Shown here: positions 9,382 to 19,074 of the stretch, one piece after another
Layout: each line of letters begins with the position of its first letter
Numbering within the stretch: the first letter of the stretch is position 1
Assembly (NCBI GenBank): GCA_008180335.1
Contig: VTEF01000001.1
Coordinates: forward strand, 374,636 to 438,635
Direction of reading: 5' to 3'
DNA length: 64,000 bases
Source of the DNA: Priestia megaterium
GTDB taxonomy: Bacteria; Bacillota; Bacilli; Bacillales; Bacillaceae_H
Made by a program: the position numbers and the translations under genes
Notes under the pieces: model-generated
The model's input: only the letters and a program-made list of their open reading frames with translations
Database searches by the model: none
Told to the model about the DNA's origin: nothing

Positions 9382-10089
9382 ATGAATGAATTAAAACTAT
9401 CAAAGCGACTTGAAGAAGTGGTGAAATCAATTCCTAAAAAAGCAATGATTGCAGATATCGGTTCTGATCACGCATATCTCCCATGTTATGCATACTTAAA
9501 TGGATATATAAGAGGCGCAGTTGCAGGTGAAATTACAGAAGGACCTTTACAATCAGCTATTCAGCAAGTGAAAAAGACCAATTTAACAGATGTAATTGAC
9601 GTACGAAAAGGAAATGGTCTTGAGGTCATTTCACTTAATGAAGTAGAGTGTATTACAATTGCAGGTATGGGTGGAACACTTATCCGTATGATATTGGATG
9701 AAGGAAAAGAGAAGCTAGAAGGAGTTACTCGTCTTATTCTTCAACCGAATATTGGAGCATACCATATTCGACAATGGTTAATGAACCATCATTGGTCTAT
9801 TATTGATGAGAAAATCATAGAAGAAGATGAGCGTATCTATGAGATCATTGTTGCTGAGCGTGGCGACCCATTAGACACTTATGGAAATGAAAAAGAAGCA
9901 GGTCTATTACTAGGACCAATTTTAATGAAAAAGAAAGAAGAAGCTTTCATTAAAAAATGGACACATGAATTAAATCATACAAAACAAATCGTTTCGCAAA
10001 TGAAAAAAAGTGCAACAACCGAAGAAGGGCAGCGGAAACTGTTAAAATTGGAACGAGAAATTCAGCTTATTGAGGGGGCATTAGCTTGA
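9382..10089 (+). CDS. trmK: tRNA (adenine(22)-N1)-methyltransferase
   Basis: TrmK methylates A22 of tRNA using S-adenosylmethionine. The 235-residue product has the Rossmann motif IADIGSDHAYLP with GAVAGEITEGPLQSA, the AGMGGTLI catalytic loop, and a C-terminal coiled-coil-like helical tail. The ATG has AGGTGA upstream. It overlaps the next gene by four bases (TTGA), so the two are translationally coupled. Confidence 0.94.
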   Translation: MNELKLSKRLEEVVKSIPKKAMIADIGSDHAYLPCYAYLNGYIRGAVAGEITEGPLQSAIQQVKKTNLTDVIDVRKGNGLEVISLNEVECITIAGMGGTLIRMILDEGKEKLEGVTRLILQPNIGAYHIRQWLMNHHWSIIDEKIIEEDERIYEIIVAERGDPLDTYGNEKEAGLLLGPILMKKKEEAFIKKWTHELNHTKQIVSQMKKSATTEEGQRKLLKLEREIQLIEGALA

Positions 10090-11207
10090 GTAAAACACCA
10101 AACGGATACGAAGTTATTGAGCTGTTTGAATCTTTCTCACCTAAGCATTTGGCAATGGAAGGAGATAAAATAGGGTTACAGATTGGTACACTAAATAAAC
10201 CAGTTCATAAAGTAATGGTAACATTAGATGTTTTAGAGACAGTGGTCGATGAAGCCATTGAACAAGAAGTTGATTTGATTATTGCTCATCACCCTCCTAT
10301 TTTTCGTCCATTAAAACAAGTGGTAACAGACCAGCCTAGTGGCCGAATTGTAGAAAAGTGTATCAAGCATGACATTGCGGTGTATGCAGCGCATACTAAT
10401 TTAGATATCGCTCAAGGTGGAGTGAATGATTTATTGGCAGAAACGCTTGAACTAGAAGATACAAAAGTTTTAGTTCCGACTGGTGCTGAAGAATTGAAAA
10501 AGTTAGTGGTGTATGTACCAAATGATCATGCAGAAGCAGTTCGCCAAGCTGTGTGTGATGCAGGTGCAGGACATATTGGGTTATATAGTGGATGCACATT
10601 TTCAACTGAAGGTGTAGGGACGTTTTTGCCATCTGCAGAAGCAACACCCTATATTGGAAAGAAAGGAATAGTAGAGCGTGTGAATGAAACAAGAATTGAA
10701 ACTATTTTTCCACAGAAGAAAGGAAAAATAGTGATTCAAGCTCTCTTAAAAGCCCATCCGTATGAAGAAGTAGCTTATGATATTTATCCAGTAGAACAAA
10801 AAGGTGATACTTATGGATTGGGGAGGATTGGAAATCTTCGTCATGAAATGACCCTGAGGGAATTTGCACAACATGTGAAGCGGACATTAGATGTAGAAGG
10901 TGTAAGAGTAGTTGGTGCGCCAGAAGCAAAAGTAAAAAAAGTTGCTGTACTTGGTGGAGACGGCAATAAATACATTACAAATGCAAAGTTTAGTGGAGCG
11001 GATGTATATGTAACAGGTGATCTTTACTTTCATGTTGCTCACGATGCAATGATGATGGGGCTGAATGTCATCGATCCTGGTCATCATGTGGAAAAAGTAA
11101 TGAGGCAAGGTGTGACGAATGTGCTATCAACGTTATGTGCAGAAAAGAAATTTAACTGCGAAATTTTTGCTTCAATAACGGATACCAACCCTTTTGGATT
11201 TATGTAA
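10086..11207 (+). CDS. yqfO: Nif3-like dinuclear metal centre protein YqfO
   Basis: A 373-residue member of the NIF3/YbgI family. The metal-binding HHP (IIAHHPPIF) and the C-terminal VTGDLYFHVAHDAM and DPGHHVEK motifs supply ligands for a dinuclear site. The middle segment (about residues 135-235) carries the extra PII/CutA-like domain typical of the Bacillus long form. The biochemical role is unsettled: GTP cyclohydrolase-like activity has been proposed for some relatives. The TTG start overlaps the trmK stop and has a GAGGGGG ribosome site. Confidence 0.92.
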   Translation: MSKTPNGYEVIELFESFSPKHLAMEGDKIGLQIGTLNKPVHKVMVTLDVLETVVDEAIEQEVDLIIAHHPPIFRPLKQVVTDQPSGRIVEKCIKHDIAVYAAHTNLDIAQGGVNDLLAETLELEDTKVLVPTGAEELKKLVVYVPNDHAEAVRQAVCDAGAGHIGLYSGCTFSTEGVGTFLPSAEATPYIGKKGIVERVNETRIETIFPQKKGKIVIQALLKAHPYEEVAYDIYPVEQKGDTYGLGRIGNLRHEMTLREFAQHVKRTLDVEGVRVVGAPEAKVKKVAVLGGDGNKYITNAKFSGADVYVTGDLYFHVAHDAMMMGLNVIDPGHHVEKVMRQGVTNVLSTLCAEKKFNCEIFASITDTNPFGFM

Positions 11208-11245
11208 CAAAAAATGGGTGCTCCTAGGAGCACCCATTTTTTGTT
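11206..11245. terminator. Bidirectional terminator, perfect 40-bp palindrome
   Basis: The sequence reads the same on both strands from 11206 to 11245, centred on CCTAGG, with A and T runs at the ends. It serves yqfO on the plus strand and ispH on the minus strand, and overlaps both stop codons. Confidence 0.9.
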
Positions 11246-12194
11246 ATGATGATTTTTTGGTTTTTACTTTTGGTAAGATTTTTGAAAGAGGGACTGATTT
11301 TTCTCGCTTCCATGTTGCTTCATTTGTTGGATCGAATTGATCTAAAAATGTAATTACCTCTTTTGTAATAGGTGTCGGAGTGGATGCTCCAGCTGTTACA
11401 GCTACTGTTTTTGCTTCTTTTAGCCACTCAATATCTAACTCGGAAATATCACTAATACGATAAGCTTTCGTTCCAGCAATTTCTTCTGATACTTGTGCTA
11501 AACGATTAGAGTTATTGCTTTTAGGATCTCCAACAACAATCGTTACATCTGCAGTACCTGCTTGTTCAGCAACTGCTTCTTGTCGTACTTGTGTAGCGAG
11601 GCAGATTTCTTTATGAACCTCAGCATGTGGATACTTCTCTTTTACTTTTTCAATTACATCTGCTACATCCCATTGACTCATTGTTGTTTGATTTGTCACG
11701 ATAATCTTATCTCTTTTAATCGATAGATGGGCGACATCTTCTTCTTTTTCAATTAAATGAACAATGTGAGGTGCAATTCCGACTGCTCCCTCAGGCTCTG
11801 GATGCCCTTTTTTTCCAATATAAATGACTTCATATCCTTCTTTCTCTTTTTGAAGAATGAGATCGTGGGTTTTTGTTACATCAGGACACGTAGCGTCGAT
11901 CGTTGTTAAGCCTTTTTCTTTTGCGCGCTGCTTTACTTCAGGGGAAACACCATGAGCAGTAAAGATGACTGTGCCTTCAGTAATTTTATCTAAAATTTCT
12001 AATCGATTAGCACCATCTAACGTAATAATGCCATCTTCTTCGAATGCATCTGTTACGTGTTTATTGTGAACAATCATTCCTAAAATGTAAATTGGTCGAG
12101 GCAATGATTTATCTAAAGCAGCATTGCGTGCAATGACCATTGCATCAACAACGCCGTAGCAGTAACCACGTGGGGCAATTTTAATTACTTTCAT
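11244..12194 (-). CDS. ispH: 4-hydroxy-3-methylbut-2-enyl diphosphate reductase
   Basis: The last enzyme of the MEP isoprenoid pathway, a [4Fe-4S] protein giving IPP and DMAPP. The three cluster cysteines appear in GYCYGV (C12), DATCPDVT and [10 protein letters not shown]. Further conserved segments are [17 protein letters not shown] and SNNSNRL. The ATG at 12194 follows a GAGGAGGA site. Codons upstream of it in the same frame lack coding character. The 316-residue length is normal. It pairs functionally with ispG at 19.5-20.6 kb. Confidence 0.96.
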   Translation of the reverse strand: MKVIKIAPRGYCYGVVDAMVIARNAALDKSLPRPIYILGMIVHNKHVTDAFEEDGIITLDGANRLEILDKITEGTVIFTAHGVSPEVKQRAKEKGLTTIDATCPDVTKTHDLILQKEKEGYEVIYIGKKGHPEPEGAVGIAPHIVHLIEKEEDVAHLSIKRDKIIVTNQTTMSQWDVADVIEKVKEKYPHAEVHKEICLATQVRQEAVAEQAGTADVTIVVGDPKSNNSNRLAQVSEEIAGTKAYRISDISELDIEWLKEAKTVAVTAGASTPTPITKEVITFLDQFDPTNEATWKREKSVPLSKILPKVKTKKSS

Positions 12195-12598
12195 TTTCGT
12201 CCTCCTCATCATCAGTTGACGAGCATTTATAAACTCGCTTCTATTATATAAAAGCAAGAGCAATAATACAAAGATTATCTTGCAGAGTAACTTAAAGCCT
12301 AATCTAGATGAAGCGTTAAAGGATGAATGTATGTAGTTATGTGATTTGACAACAAAAGCTTCTTCATATGTTATATTTACAGATAAATAAAAGGGTAACT
12401 TGAAAAGAAATATTCTTTTCAAGTTTATTCAAAAAAAGTAGGTAATCATAAGAAATAATTGCTAGTGAAGGGTTAGGAGGTCGCTCATTTTTATAAAAGA
12501 TAAACTAACCCTTCTTTAAGCTTCGTTCCTAACTACACAATTATATAGCGGGTATAGAAAAAGACTTGGAGTAATTTGTTTGAAAATTACTCCGGAAA
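12195..12598. other. Gap between yqfQ and ispH with several hairpins
   Basis: 404 bases without a gene. A 13-bp perfect stem with a 3-nt loop spans 12398-12426. A 10-bp inverted repeat (GAAGGGTTAG / CTAACCCTTC) has its arms at 12467 and 12504. The yqfQ terminator lies near 12565-12596. These could belong to a structured ispH leader on the minus strand. No known riboswitch was recognised. Confidence 0.45.
12565..12596 (-). terminator. Terminator after yqfQ
   Basis: On the minus strand GGAGTAATTT pairs with AAATTACTCC around a short loop, and a T-rich stretch follows. Confidence 0.6.
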
Positions 12599-13237
12599 CT
12601 AAATATATAATTTAGGTGTCGAGATACGGTTTCTTTGAGGTTTTTTAAGTTCTTCTTCAAAGAAATCGGTTTCTTCATTAAGCGAGGCTCCTTCACTTTC
12701 TTCGCTTGCATTATTTGTTTCATTAAGAGCTGGCTCAGCACTTTGCTCATTTAAGCTCTCATCGTCTGTTATAACATCAGCTTCTGTCTCACTCTCTTCT
12801 TCTGTATCGCTTGAACGCAACAGTTGATACAGCTTAAACAGAGAAGGAGCATTTTTCACGAGAGGGCCATATTGTTGTACCATGGGTCCTACCGTCTCTG
12901 CTACTTTGAGTACTTTTTGAACATTCCCCATCATGGAACTTAAAGTGGCAGGATTGGTTAAGTTTTGTAAATTGCCCAGTAAAGAGGTAGGTGTTGCAGA
13001 ATTAGCTACTCCCTGCATACCACTAAATAATGAATTAGTTGGCATCATTCGTTGCATTGGAGTGCCAGTCATCCGACCTCTTCCGAAAATACGCGCTAAA
13101 AAATTGCTGGACCCTCGGTTCATTCCTTGAGGATTGATTCCCCGAGCATTCGGGTAAAATGTTTGATGAAAGCTATTAGGCATTACTTGTCGTTGCATTG
13201 GCATTGATGGAGGAAAGGGTGGTCTTCTTTGAATCAA
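12599..13237 (-). CDS. yqfQ: YqfQ/VrrA family protein
   Basis: A 212-residue protein with a proline/methionine/glutamine-rich N-terminus. A central segment with GPMVQQYGPLVKNAPSLFKL follows, and then a very acidic, low-complexity C-terminus. This composition and the ispH-cshB context match the VrrA/YqfQ family; in B. anthracis vrrA is known as a variable-number-repeat locus. Its function is unknown. The start is TTG at 13237, seven bases after a perfect GGAGGT. The GTG at 13246 lies inside that ribosome site. Confidence 0.82.
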   Translation of the reverse strand: MIQRRPPFPPSMPMQRQVMPNSFHQTFYPNARGINPQGMNRGSSNFLARIFGRGRMTGTPMQRMMPTNSLFSGMQGVANSATPTSLLGNLQNLTNPATLSSMMGNVQKVLKVAETVGPMVQQYGPLVKNAPSLFKLYQLLRSSDTEEESETEADVITDDESLNEQSAEPALNETNNASEESEGASLNEETDFFEEELKKPQRNRISTPKLYI

Positions 13238-13423
13238 AAAGCGCACCTCCTTTAAATTAATGGAATTTCTCCTTCTTTATCGTATGCAAGGCGAGATAAA
13301 ATGTTTTTAAAACAAAGAATAAGTTTTATTAATATCAACGATCAGTAGTCAATATGGAGAAAATGGATTATAATCATATATTGTGCTTATAAATGAACGT
13401 GAAAGCCAAAAAAGGAGACTATT

Positions 13424-14743
13424 ATGGATAAAACAAATTTTGAGCGTTTTGAACTTCAACCATTTTTAATAGAAGCCATTAAGCAGTTAGGATTTTATCA
13501 ACCGACTGAAATTCAAGAGAGGCTTATTCCATCCGTTTTAAAAGGAGAAAGCGTTATTGGACAATCTCAAACAGGTACAGGTAAAACACATGCGTATTTA
13601 TTGCCTCTGCTTGAAAAAGTAAATGCTGCAAAAGAAGAGGTACAAGTTGTTATTTCAGCACCAACACGTGAATTAGCATCTCAAATTTACCAAGAAGTTT
13701 TAAAAATTACAAAGTATTGTGAAGAAGGAAAAGAAATCACAGCAAAGTGCTTTATTGGTGGTACGGATAAACAACGTACAATTGAAAAGTTAAAAAAACA
13801 GCCTCAAGTCGTGGTTGGAACACCTGCTCGTTTATTTGATTTAGTAAATGAAAAAGCGTTATTTGTGCATACAACACGTGCAATCGTAGTAGACGAAGCA
13901 GATTTAATGTTAGATATGGGCTTTCTTGAAGATGTAGATCGCCTAGCGAGCAGTATGCCAGAGAAATTACAAATGCTTGTATTCTCAGCAACCATTCCTG
14001 AAAAACTAAAGCCATTTTTAAAGAAATATATGGATAACCCTAAATATTCACATGTTGCGCCAAAGCAAGCAGCGGCAGCGAAACTAGAACATGTATTAGT
14101 GCCATTGCGCCATCGTAATAAAATGAAATTACTTCATGATATGCTTGTCTCATATAATCCGTATTTAGCCATTGTTTTCACAAATACGAAAAAAATGGCT
14201 GATGAAGTAGCAGATGATTTATTAGCAAAAGGATTACGAGTTGGGCGTATTCACGGTGATTTATCGCCACGTGATCGAAAGAAAATGATGAAGCAAATTA
14301 ATAATTTAGAATTCCAATATGTAGTTGCAACTGATTTAGCAGCTCGTGGCATTGACATTAAAGGAATTAGTCATGTTATTAACTATGAATTACCTTCTGA
14401 TCTAGATTTTTACATTCATCGAGTTGGACGTACGGCACGTGCTGGATATTCAGGAATTGCTGCAACAATCTTTGACATAGAAGATGAAGATGCAGTCATT
14501 AAGTTAGAAAAAATGGGTATTGAATTTATAAATAAAGATTTGAAACAGGGTGAATGGATCTCAATTGATGATCGAAATCGCCGCCAAAAGCGCCAAAAGA
14601 AAACAGATGAAGTCGGCCAAGAAGCACAGCGTTTTATTCAAAAGCCTAAAAAAGTCAAACCTGGTTATAAGAAAAAGCGTGCTCGTGAAATTCAAAAGTA
14701 TGTTCAAAAGAAAAAACGAAGTGAAAGACGTAGTAATAAATAA
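13424..14743 (+). CDS. cshB: DEAD-box RNA helicase CshB
   Basis: An ATP-dependent RNA helicase linked to cold adaptation and ribosome or mRNA remodelling. All core motifs are present: QSQTGTGKT (I), PTREL (Ia), VDEADLML (II), SAT (III), ATDLAARGID (V) and HRVGRTARAG (VI). The C-terminal 60 residues are strongly basic (KKKRAREIQKYVQKKKRSER), as expected for nonspecific RNA binding. At 439 residues it matches B. subtilis CshB. The next gene starts 39 bp downstream. Confidence 0.95.
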   Translation: MDKTNFERFELQPFLIEAIKQLGFYQPTEIQERLIPSVLKGESVIGQSQTGTGKTHAYLLPLLEKVNAAKEEVQVVISAPTRELASQIYQEVLKITKYCEEGKEITAKCFIGGTDKQRTIEKLKKQPQVVVGTPARLFDLVNEKALFVHTTRAIVVDEADLMLDMGFLEDVDRLASSMPEKLQMLVFSATIPEKLKPFLKKYMDNPKYSHVAPKQAAAAKLEHVLVPLRHRNKMKLLHDMLVSYNPYLAIVFTNTKKMADEVADDLLAKGLRVGRIHGDLSPRDRKKMMKQINNLEFQYVVATDLAARGIDIKGISHVINYELPSDLDFYIHRVGRTARAGYSGIAATIFDIEDEDAVIKLEKMGIEFINKDLKQGEWISIDDRNRRQKRQKKTDEVGQEAQRFIQKPKKVKPGYKKKRAREIQKYVQKKKRSERRSNK

Positions 14744-14782
14744 CAGCGTAGAGGGTTAAACGAAGTAGAGGTGTCAAAGTAA

Positions 14783-15670
14783 ATGTTGAAAATTGGTTCT
14801 CATGTATCCATGAGCGGGAAAAAAATGCTTTTAGGAGCAAGTGAAGAAGCTGTTTCATACGGCGCAAATACGTTTATGATTTATACAGGTGCTCCTCAAA
14901 ATACAAGACGTAAAAAAATTGAAGAGCTCAATATTGAAGCTGGATTACAGCATATGAAGGAGCATGGCATCGATGATATTGTCGTACATGCACCTTATAT
15001 TATTAATATAGGGAATACGACAAACCCAGCTACGTTTGAATTAGGAGTTGAGTTTTTAACATCTGAAATTCAACGTACACACGCGCTTGGAGCGAAGCAA
15101 ATTGTTCTTCATCCCGGTGCACATGTTGGGGCTGGTGCGGAAGTAGGCATTCAGCAAATTATTAAAGGATTAAATGAAGTCTTAACTCCTAATCAAGATG
15201 TACAGATTGCACTTGAAACAATGGCTGGAAAAGGTTCTGAATGTGGAAGAAGCTTTGAGGAAATTGCAATGATTATTGACGGTGTAACACATAACGAACA
15301 TCTATCAGTTTGTTTTGATACGTGTCACGTTCATGATGCAGGTTATGATATTGTGAATGATTTTGATAATGTCTTAAATGAGTTTGATAAAATTGTCGGC
15401 CTTGATCGTATAAAAGTATTACACATTAATGATAGTAAAAATATGTGTGGGGCAAGGAAAGACCGCCATGAAAACATTGGATTTGGACACATTGGATTTG
15501 ATGCACTTAATTACATCGTTCATCATCCTTCATTAGCAGCTGTTCCTAAAATTTTAGAAACACCTTATGTTGGAGAAGATAAGAAGAATAAAAAAGCACC
15601 GTACAAACTAGAAATTGAAATGTTACGTTCTCAGACATTCGATTCAGAGTTACAGCAAAAATTGATGTGA
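14783..15670 (+). CDS. nfo: Deoxyribonuclease IV (endonuclease IV)
   Basis: An AP endonuclease with three zinc ions that cuts abasic sites in base-excision repair; in B. subtilis the homologue protects spores. Zinc ligands are seen in [39 protein letters not shown] and [11 protein letters not shown]. The 295-residue length is typical of the family. A terminator follows directly. Confidence 0.96.
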   Translation: MLKIGSHVSMSGKKMLLGASEEAVSYGANTFMIYTGAPQNTRRKKIEELNIEAGLQHMKEHGIDDIVVHAPYIINIGNTTNPATFELGVEFLTSEIQRTHALGAKQIVLHPGAHVGAGAEVGIQQIIKGLNEVLTPNQDVQIALETMAGKGSECGRSFEEIAMIIDGVTHNEHLSVCFDTCHVHDAGYDIVNDFDNVLNEFDKIVGLDRIKVLHINDSKNMCGARKDRHENIGFGHIGFDALNYIVHHPSLAAVPKILETPYVGEDKKNKKAPYKLEIEMLRSQTFDSELQQKLM

Positions 15671-15701
15671 AAAAAGGTCATGCAAAAGCATGACCTTTTT
15701 T
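15671..15701 (+). terminator. Terminator after nfo
   Basis: AAAAAGGTCATGC pairs with GCATGACCTTTTT around AAAA and ends in six T. It is A-rich on the other side, so it may also serve yqfT. Confidence 0.88.
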
Positions 15702-15788
15702 AAATGTAATGCAAAATATTGTTGAACAGATTTAGAAAGGAGCAAGTTTACCCGTGAATTTTCATGGTAGCGAATGCTTGTTAGGGCT

Positions 15789-16040
15789 CTACATTAGTTG
15801 TTGCAGCAGGTCATTTACTTTTTTTGCTGTTTCGCGGTCGGTTACTTGTGCAATTTTTTTAATTAGATAACGGCGTTCTTCTACATTGTAAATATTAACT
15901 GGTTTTTGTTTAATAACGGATACCAATGTATGAGCTTGTTCATTTGTAATGGAAATGTTGTATTGTTTGCTATACTTTAATAATTCACTTGGTGTTAGAT
16001 TATTGACTTTCTTATTCACGATTTGTTGTAAGATTTTCAT
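15789..16040 (-). CDS. yqfT: DUF2624 protein YqfT
   Basis: An 83-residue soluble, basic helical protein (MKILQQIVNKKVNNLTPSEL at the start) matching the DUF2624 family that sits next to nfo in Bacillus. Its function is unknown. An ATG start lies behind AGGAGGT on the minus strand. Confidence 0.85.
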   Translation of the reverse strand: MKILQQIVNKKVNNLTPSELLKYSKQYNISITNEQAHTLVSVIKQKPVNIYNVEERRYLIKKIAQVTDRETAKKVNDLLQQLM

Positions 16041-16115
16041 GTCGATACCTCCTCGTCATATACATTGTATGAGGAAGTTTCCTACATGTGCCTGTTTCCT
16101 GTAGAAGTTCTTGAG

Positions 16116-16170
16116 TTTACAAACGAAATGCATTGCTGTATACTACAATAATGGTTAAATCGTAACGATT
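16116..16170 (+). promoter_or_regulatory. Promoter and candidate Zur operator of the zinc uptake operon
   Basis: TTTACA (16116-16121), a 17-bp spacer and TATACT (16139-16144) form a sigma-A promoter. The perfect 6-1-6 palindrome AATCGT-A-ACGATT covers 16158-16170, just after the expected transcription start. It shares the ATCGTAA and ACGAT elements with the known Bacillus Zur box but is shorter than the canonical box. A Zur-type repressor is encoded in the same operon. Confidence 0.5.
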
Positions 16171-16257
16171 CTGACAAAATGCACAGTGGGTAACGGAAGT
16201 AAAGAATAACCGTGCCCTCTTCGTCATGTTTAAATATAAAAAAGAGTGGTGAAGGAT

Positions 16258-17037
16258 ATGAATACGCCTAATGTTATTGATATTAATCATTTATCGTTTC
16301 AATATGATGGCCGCTTTGTCCTAGAAGATATTAGCTTTTCAATTCCAAAAGGTTCATTTTTAGGGTTAGTAGGACCAAACGGATCTGGAAAATCAACATT
16401 GATTAAATGTATTTTAGGACTTCAAAAGCCACATATAGGAACAATTCATTTATTTGGAAAAGAGCAGCGTAAGTTTAAAGAAAAAAGCAAAATTGGGTAT
16501 GTATCACAAAAAGCAAACAGTTTTAACAGCGGATTCCCGGCGACAGTTTTTGAAGTAGTTTCGACTGGGTTAACATCTAAAATTGGACTTTTTCGCTTTA
16601 TGAATGCAGCCCATAAACAAAAAGTCAAAGAGGCAATCGAAGCGGTGGGAATGGGCAAGTTTATTAATCGTAACATTGGAGAATTGTCTGGAGGACAACA
16701 GCAGCGAATTTTTATTGCCCGCGCTCTTGTAAGTGATCCAGAACTCCTTATATTAGATGAGCCTACAGTAGGTGTAGATGCGCAGAATGTATACAACTTT
16801 TATGTGCTGCTTGAAAAATTAAACAAAGAACATGGCATTACACTTTTGCTCGTAACACATGACATAGGAACGATTTCAGAAAAGGTTACTCATGTTGCTT
16901 GTTTAAATAAATTTTTACATTTCCATGGTGAATCAAAAGAGTTTGAACAATTTTGTGAGCATGACGTATCAACGTTTTATGGACATGATGTCCATATGTT
17001 AACACATAATCACGATCATGGAGGGCAACATGTATGA
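16258..17037 (+). CDS. znuC: Zinc ABC transporter ATP-binding protein
   Basis: The cytoplasmic ATPase of a ZnuABC-type importer. It shows Walker A GPNGSGKST, signature [15 protein letters not shown], Walker B LLILDEPTVGVD and switch histidine VTHD. The C-terminus is histidine-rich (EHDVSTFYGHDVHMLTHNHD), which may bind zinc. The ATG at 16258 is preceded by GTGGTGA; two GTG codons at 16246 and 16249 are alternatives. The stop overlaps the permease start (ATGA). No binding-protein gene is adjacent, so the substrate-binding lipoprotein must be encoded elsewhere. Confidence 0.9.
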   Translation: MNTPNVIDINHLSFQYDGRFVLEDISFSIPKGSFLGLVGPNGSGKSTLIKCILGLQKPHIGTIHLFGKEQRKFKEKSKIGYVSQKANSFNSGFPATVFEVVSTGLTSKIGLFRFMNAAHKQKVKEAIEAVGMGKFINRNIGELSGGQQQRIFIARALVSDPELLILDEPTVGVDAQNVYNFYVLLEKLNKEHGITLLLVTHDIGTISEKVTHVACLNKFLHFHGESKEFEQFCEHDVSTFYGHDVHMLTHNHDHGGQHV

Positions 17038-17876
17038 TCAGCAGCTTATTTCAATTTGAGTTTTTACGAAATGCATTTGTCACCGGGATGATTATCGGTA
17101 TTATTGCACCGCTGTTAGGTGCATTTATCGTTGTGCGCCGCCTATCATTAATTGCAGATGCACTGAGCCATGTGACGCTTGCTGGTATCTCAATTAGTTT
17201 ATTACTAAGTCAAAAAGTAGGATTTATGCAAGGGGCTAATCCCCTTTATTTAGGAATGGCAGCTTCAGTTACAGGCTCTCTTTTTATTGAAAAGTTACGT
17301 AGTGTGTACAAGCATTATCAAGAACTAGCCATTCCAATTATTTTGTCAGGCGGAATTGGCGTGAGCGCGATTTGTATTTCACTTGCAGATGGATTTAATA
17401 ATGATTTAATGAATTATTTATTTGGCAGTGTAAGTGCGGTGAGCCGCTCAGATTTATGGACAGTAGTATTTATTGCAGTCATTGTCATAATGCTTGTATT
17501 GTTTTTCTACAAAGAATTGTTTATTTTATCGTTCGATGAAGAACATGCTTCGGCTTCGGGTATTAAAGCAAAATGGATTCATTTTTTATTTATTATCATG
17601 GTGGCATTAGTTATTGCCGTTTCCATGCGAATTGTCGGAATTTTATTGGTTTCTTCCCTAATGACACTTCCTGTAGCAGCTAGTATTCGTTTAGCAAACG
17701 GATTTAAACAAACAATTTTGTTATCCATTATCTTTGGTGAAGTCGCTGTTTTAGGTGGATTATTCTCAGCATATTATTTAGATCTGGCTCCTGGTGGAAC
17801 AATTGTTGTCATTGCTGTTATTATTTTAATTATATCAATCATGATTAACAAAGGACGGAAGGGGAAAGGAAAATGA
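17034..17876 (+). CDS. znuB: Zinc ABC transporter permease
   Basis: An ABC-3 family permease of 280 residues with about eight membrane helices. Family motifs are [20 protein letters not shown] near the start, [12 protein letters not shown] and [19 protein letters not shown]. The last of these is the loop that meets the ATPase. It overlaps the ATPase gene and the repressor gene by four bases each (ATGA), so the three are translationally coupled. Manganese is the main alternative substrate; the Zur-like neighbour favours zinc. Confidence 0.9.
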   Translation: MISSLFQFEFLRNAFVTGMIIGIIAPLLGAFIVVRRLSLIADALSHVTLAGISISLLLSQKVGFMQGANPLYLGMAASVTGSLFIEKLRSVYKHYQELAIPIILSGGIGVSAICISLADGFNNDLMNYLFGSVSAVSRSDLWTVVFIAVIVIMLVLFFYKELFILSFDEEHASASGIKAKWIHFLFIIMVALVIAVSMRIVGILLVSSLMTLPVAASIRLANGFKQTILLSIIFGEVAVLGGLFSAYYLDLAPGGTIVVIAVIILIISIMINKGRKGKGK

Positions 17877-18286
17877 ATTTAACAGAAGCGATTCACTTGT
17901 TAAAAGACAAAGGGTATAAACATACCGGAAAACGTGAAGAAATGTTAGCTTTATTTTCAAAAACGAATAAATATTTAACAGCTAAAGATGTGTTAGAGTA
18001 TATGAGAACAGAGTATCCCGGTCTAAGCTTTGATACGATTTACCGAAATCTGTCATTGTTTGTAGAGTTAGGTGTGTTAGAAATGACGGAATTGTCTAGT
18101 GAAAAGCACTTTCGTTTTAAATGTGCCACTAATCACCATCATCATCATTTTATTTGTTTAGATTGTGGGAAAACAAAAGAAATTGAAGCATGTCCAATGG
18201 AACACGTTAATGAAGATTTAGGCGGGTTTGATATTACAGGGCATAAGTTTGAAATCTACGGTAAATGTTCGGAATGTAATGTTTAA
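17873..18286 (+). CDS. zur: Fur-family transcriptional regulator, likely Zur
   Basis: A 137-residue Fur-family repressor. It has an N-terminal winged helix ([20 protein letters not shown], then [18 protein letters not shown]). A dimerisation domain follows, with the regulatory histidine run [18 protein letters not shown] and the structural zinc pairs CLDC and CSEC. Position after yqfT and the linked zinc permease point to Zur rather than Fur or PerR. It probably represses its own operon. Confidence 0.9.
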   Translation: MNLTEAIHLLKDKGYKHTGKREEMLALFSKTNKYLTAKDVLEYMRTEYPGLSFDTIYRNLSLFVELGVLEMTELSSEKHFRFKCATNHHHHHFICLDCGKTKEIEACPMEHVNEDLGGFDITGHKFEIYGKCSECNV

Positions 18287-18318
18287 AAAGAGTGAGCGAA
18301 TTGTGCTCACTCTTTTTT
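18286..18318. terminator. Bidirectional terminator between zur and yqfW
   Basis: AAAAGAGTGAGC pairs with GCTCACTCTTTT, with A-rich and T-rich flanks on either side. Confidence 0.85.
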
Positions 18319-18319
18319 G

Positions 18320-18889
18320 TTATTGTTTCGTTAACCAATTTGTTACCCATTCGTTAGCTTCGATCCAATTACAAACGCGTATTACATTTTTTGGAGTAGG
18401 CATACGGTTATAAGGAGTATCGAATAAAATAACTGGAATATTGCACTCTTCACTGATGTCACAAGCATTATCGTGTTTATCTTCAAAGAAAATATCTACA
18501 TTATAGCGTTTGGCAGTTTCTACTTTAAAATGCGTCCCAATTAGTTCAATATGATGAAAAAATAATTCGTGTTTATTAAACCATTGTTTTGTTACATCTA
18601 ACAAATTTTCGTGGCGGGCACTAATAAAAAATAATTCGTGTTCTTGATGCCATTTTTGCAAAATAACTTTTGCATCATTTGCCAGAGGAGACGTCTCATA
18701 AATCATTTTCTCATTTTTTTTAAACCATTGTCCTAATTCTGTTTTTGACACATTAACAAATGGTGAAAAATCATATTCTGTAATATCATCTAATGTTAAG
18801 TTTAAATTAAATGCTTTATTTAAATGAGGAACAAATGTCTCAGGAGACGTTACAGTTCCGTCAATATCAATACCAAATCGTTTAGACAA
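18320..18889 (-). CDS. yqfW: HAD-superfamily 5'-nucleotidase-like protein YqfW
   Basis: A 189-residue HAD phosphatase of the NT5C type. It has motif I FGIDIDGTVT with both catalytic aspartates, motif II LFFISARHE and motif III/IV IFFEDKHDNA. The substrate is unknown; a nucleotide is likely from family membership. The TTG start at 18889 follows TTGGAG at nine bases. The gene faces zur and shares its terminator. Confidence 0.88.
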   Translation of the reverse strand: MSKRFGIDIDGTVTSPETFVPHLNKAFNLNLTLDDITEYDFSPFVNVSKTELGQWFKKNEKMIYETSPLANDAKVILQKWHQEHELFFISARHENLLDVTKQWFNKHELFFHHIELIGTHFKVETAKRYNVDIFFEDKHDNACDISEECNIPVILFDTPYNRMPTPKNVIRVCNWIEANEWVTNWLTKQ

Positions 18890-19074
18890 CTAACAGCACT
18901 CCAATCTTTATTACCCATGAACAAGGATGATTTCATTATTTAGTGTAACATAAAGTGCTTTGTAAACAGTGAAGATTTTTAATTACAGGCTCATATGCAA
19001 ACATTAACAGCTATATTTTTCAATAGCTGTCACACACTATAAATGCTCCTTATTGATGAAAGCGAGGGATAAAC

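Noticed and set aside
12195-12422. N-terminal extension of the ispH reading frame
   Set aside because: The conserved IspH start [14 protein letters not shown] has a strong ribosome site at 12194. The extension is low-complexity and not conserved.
12467-12513. 10-bp inverted repeat as IS or MITE ends
   Set aside because: No target duplication and no second copy in the window; more likely an RNA hairpin.
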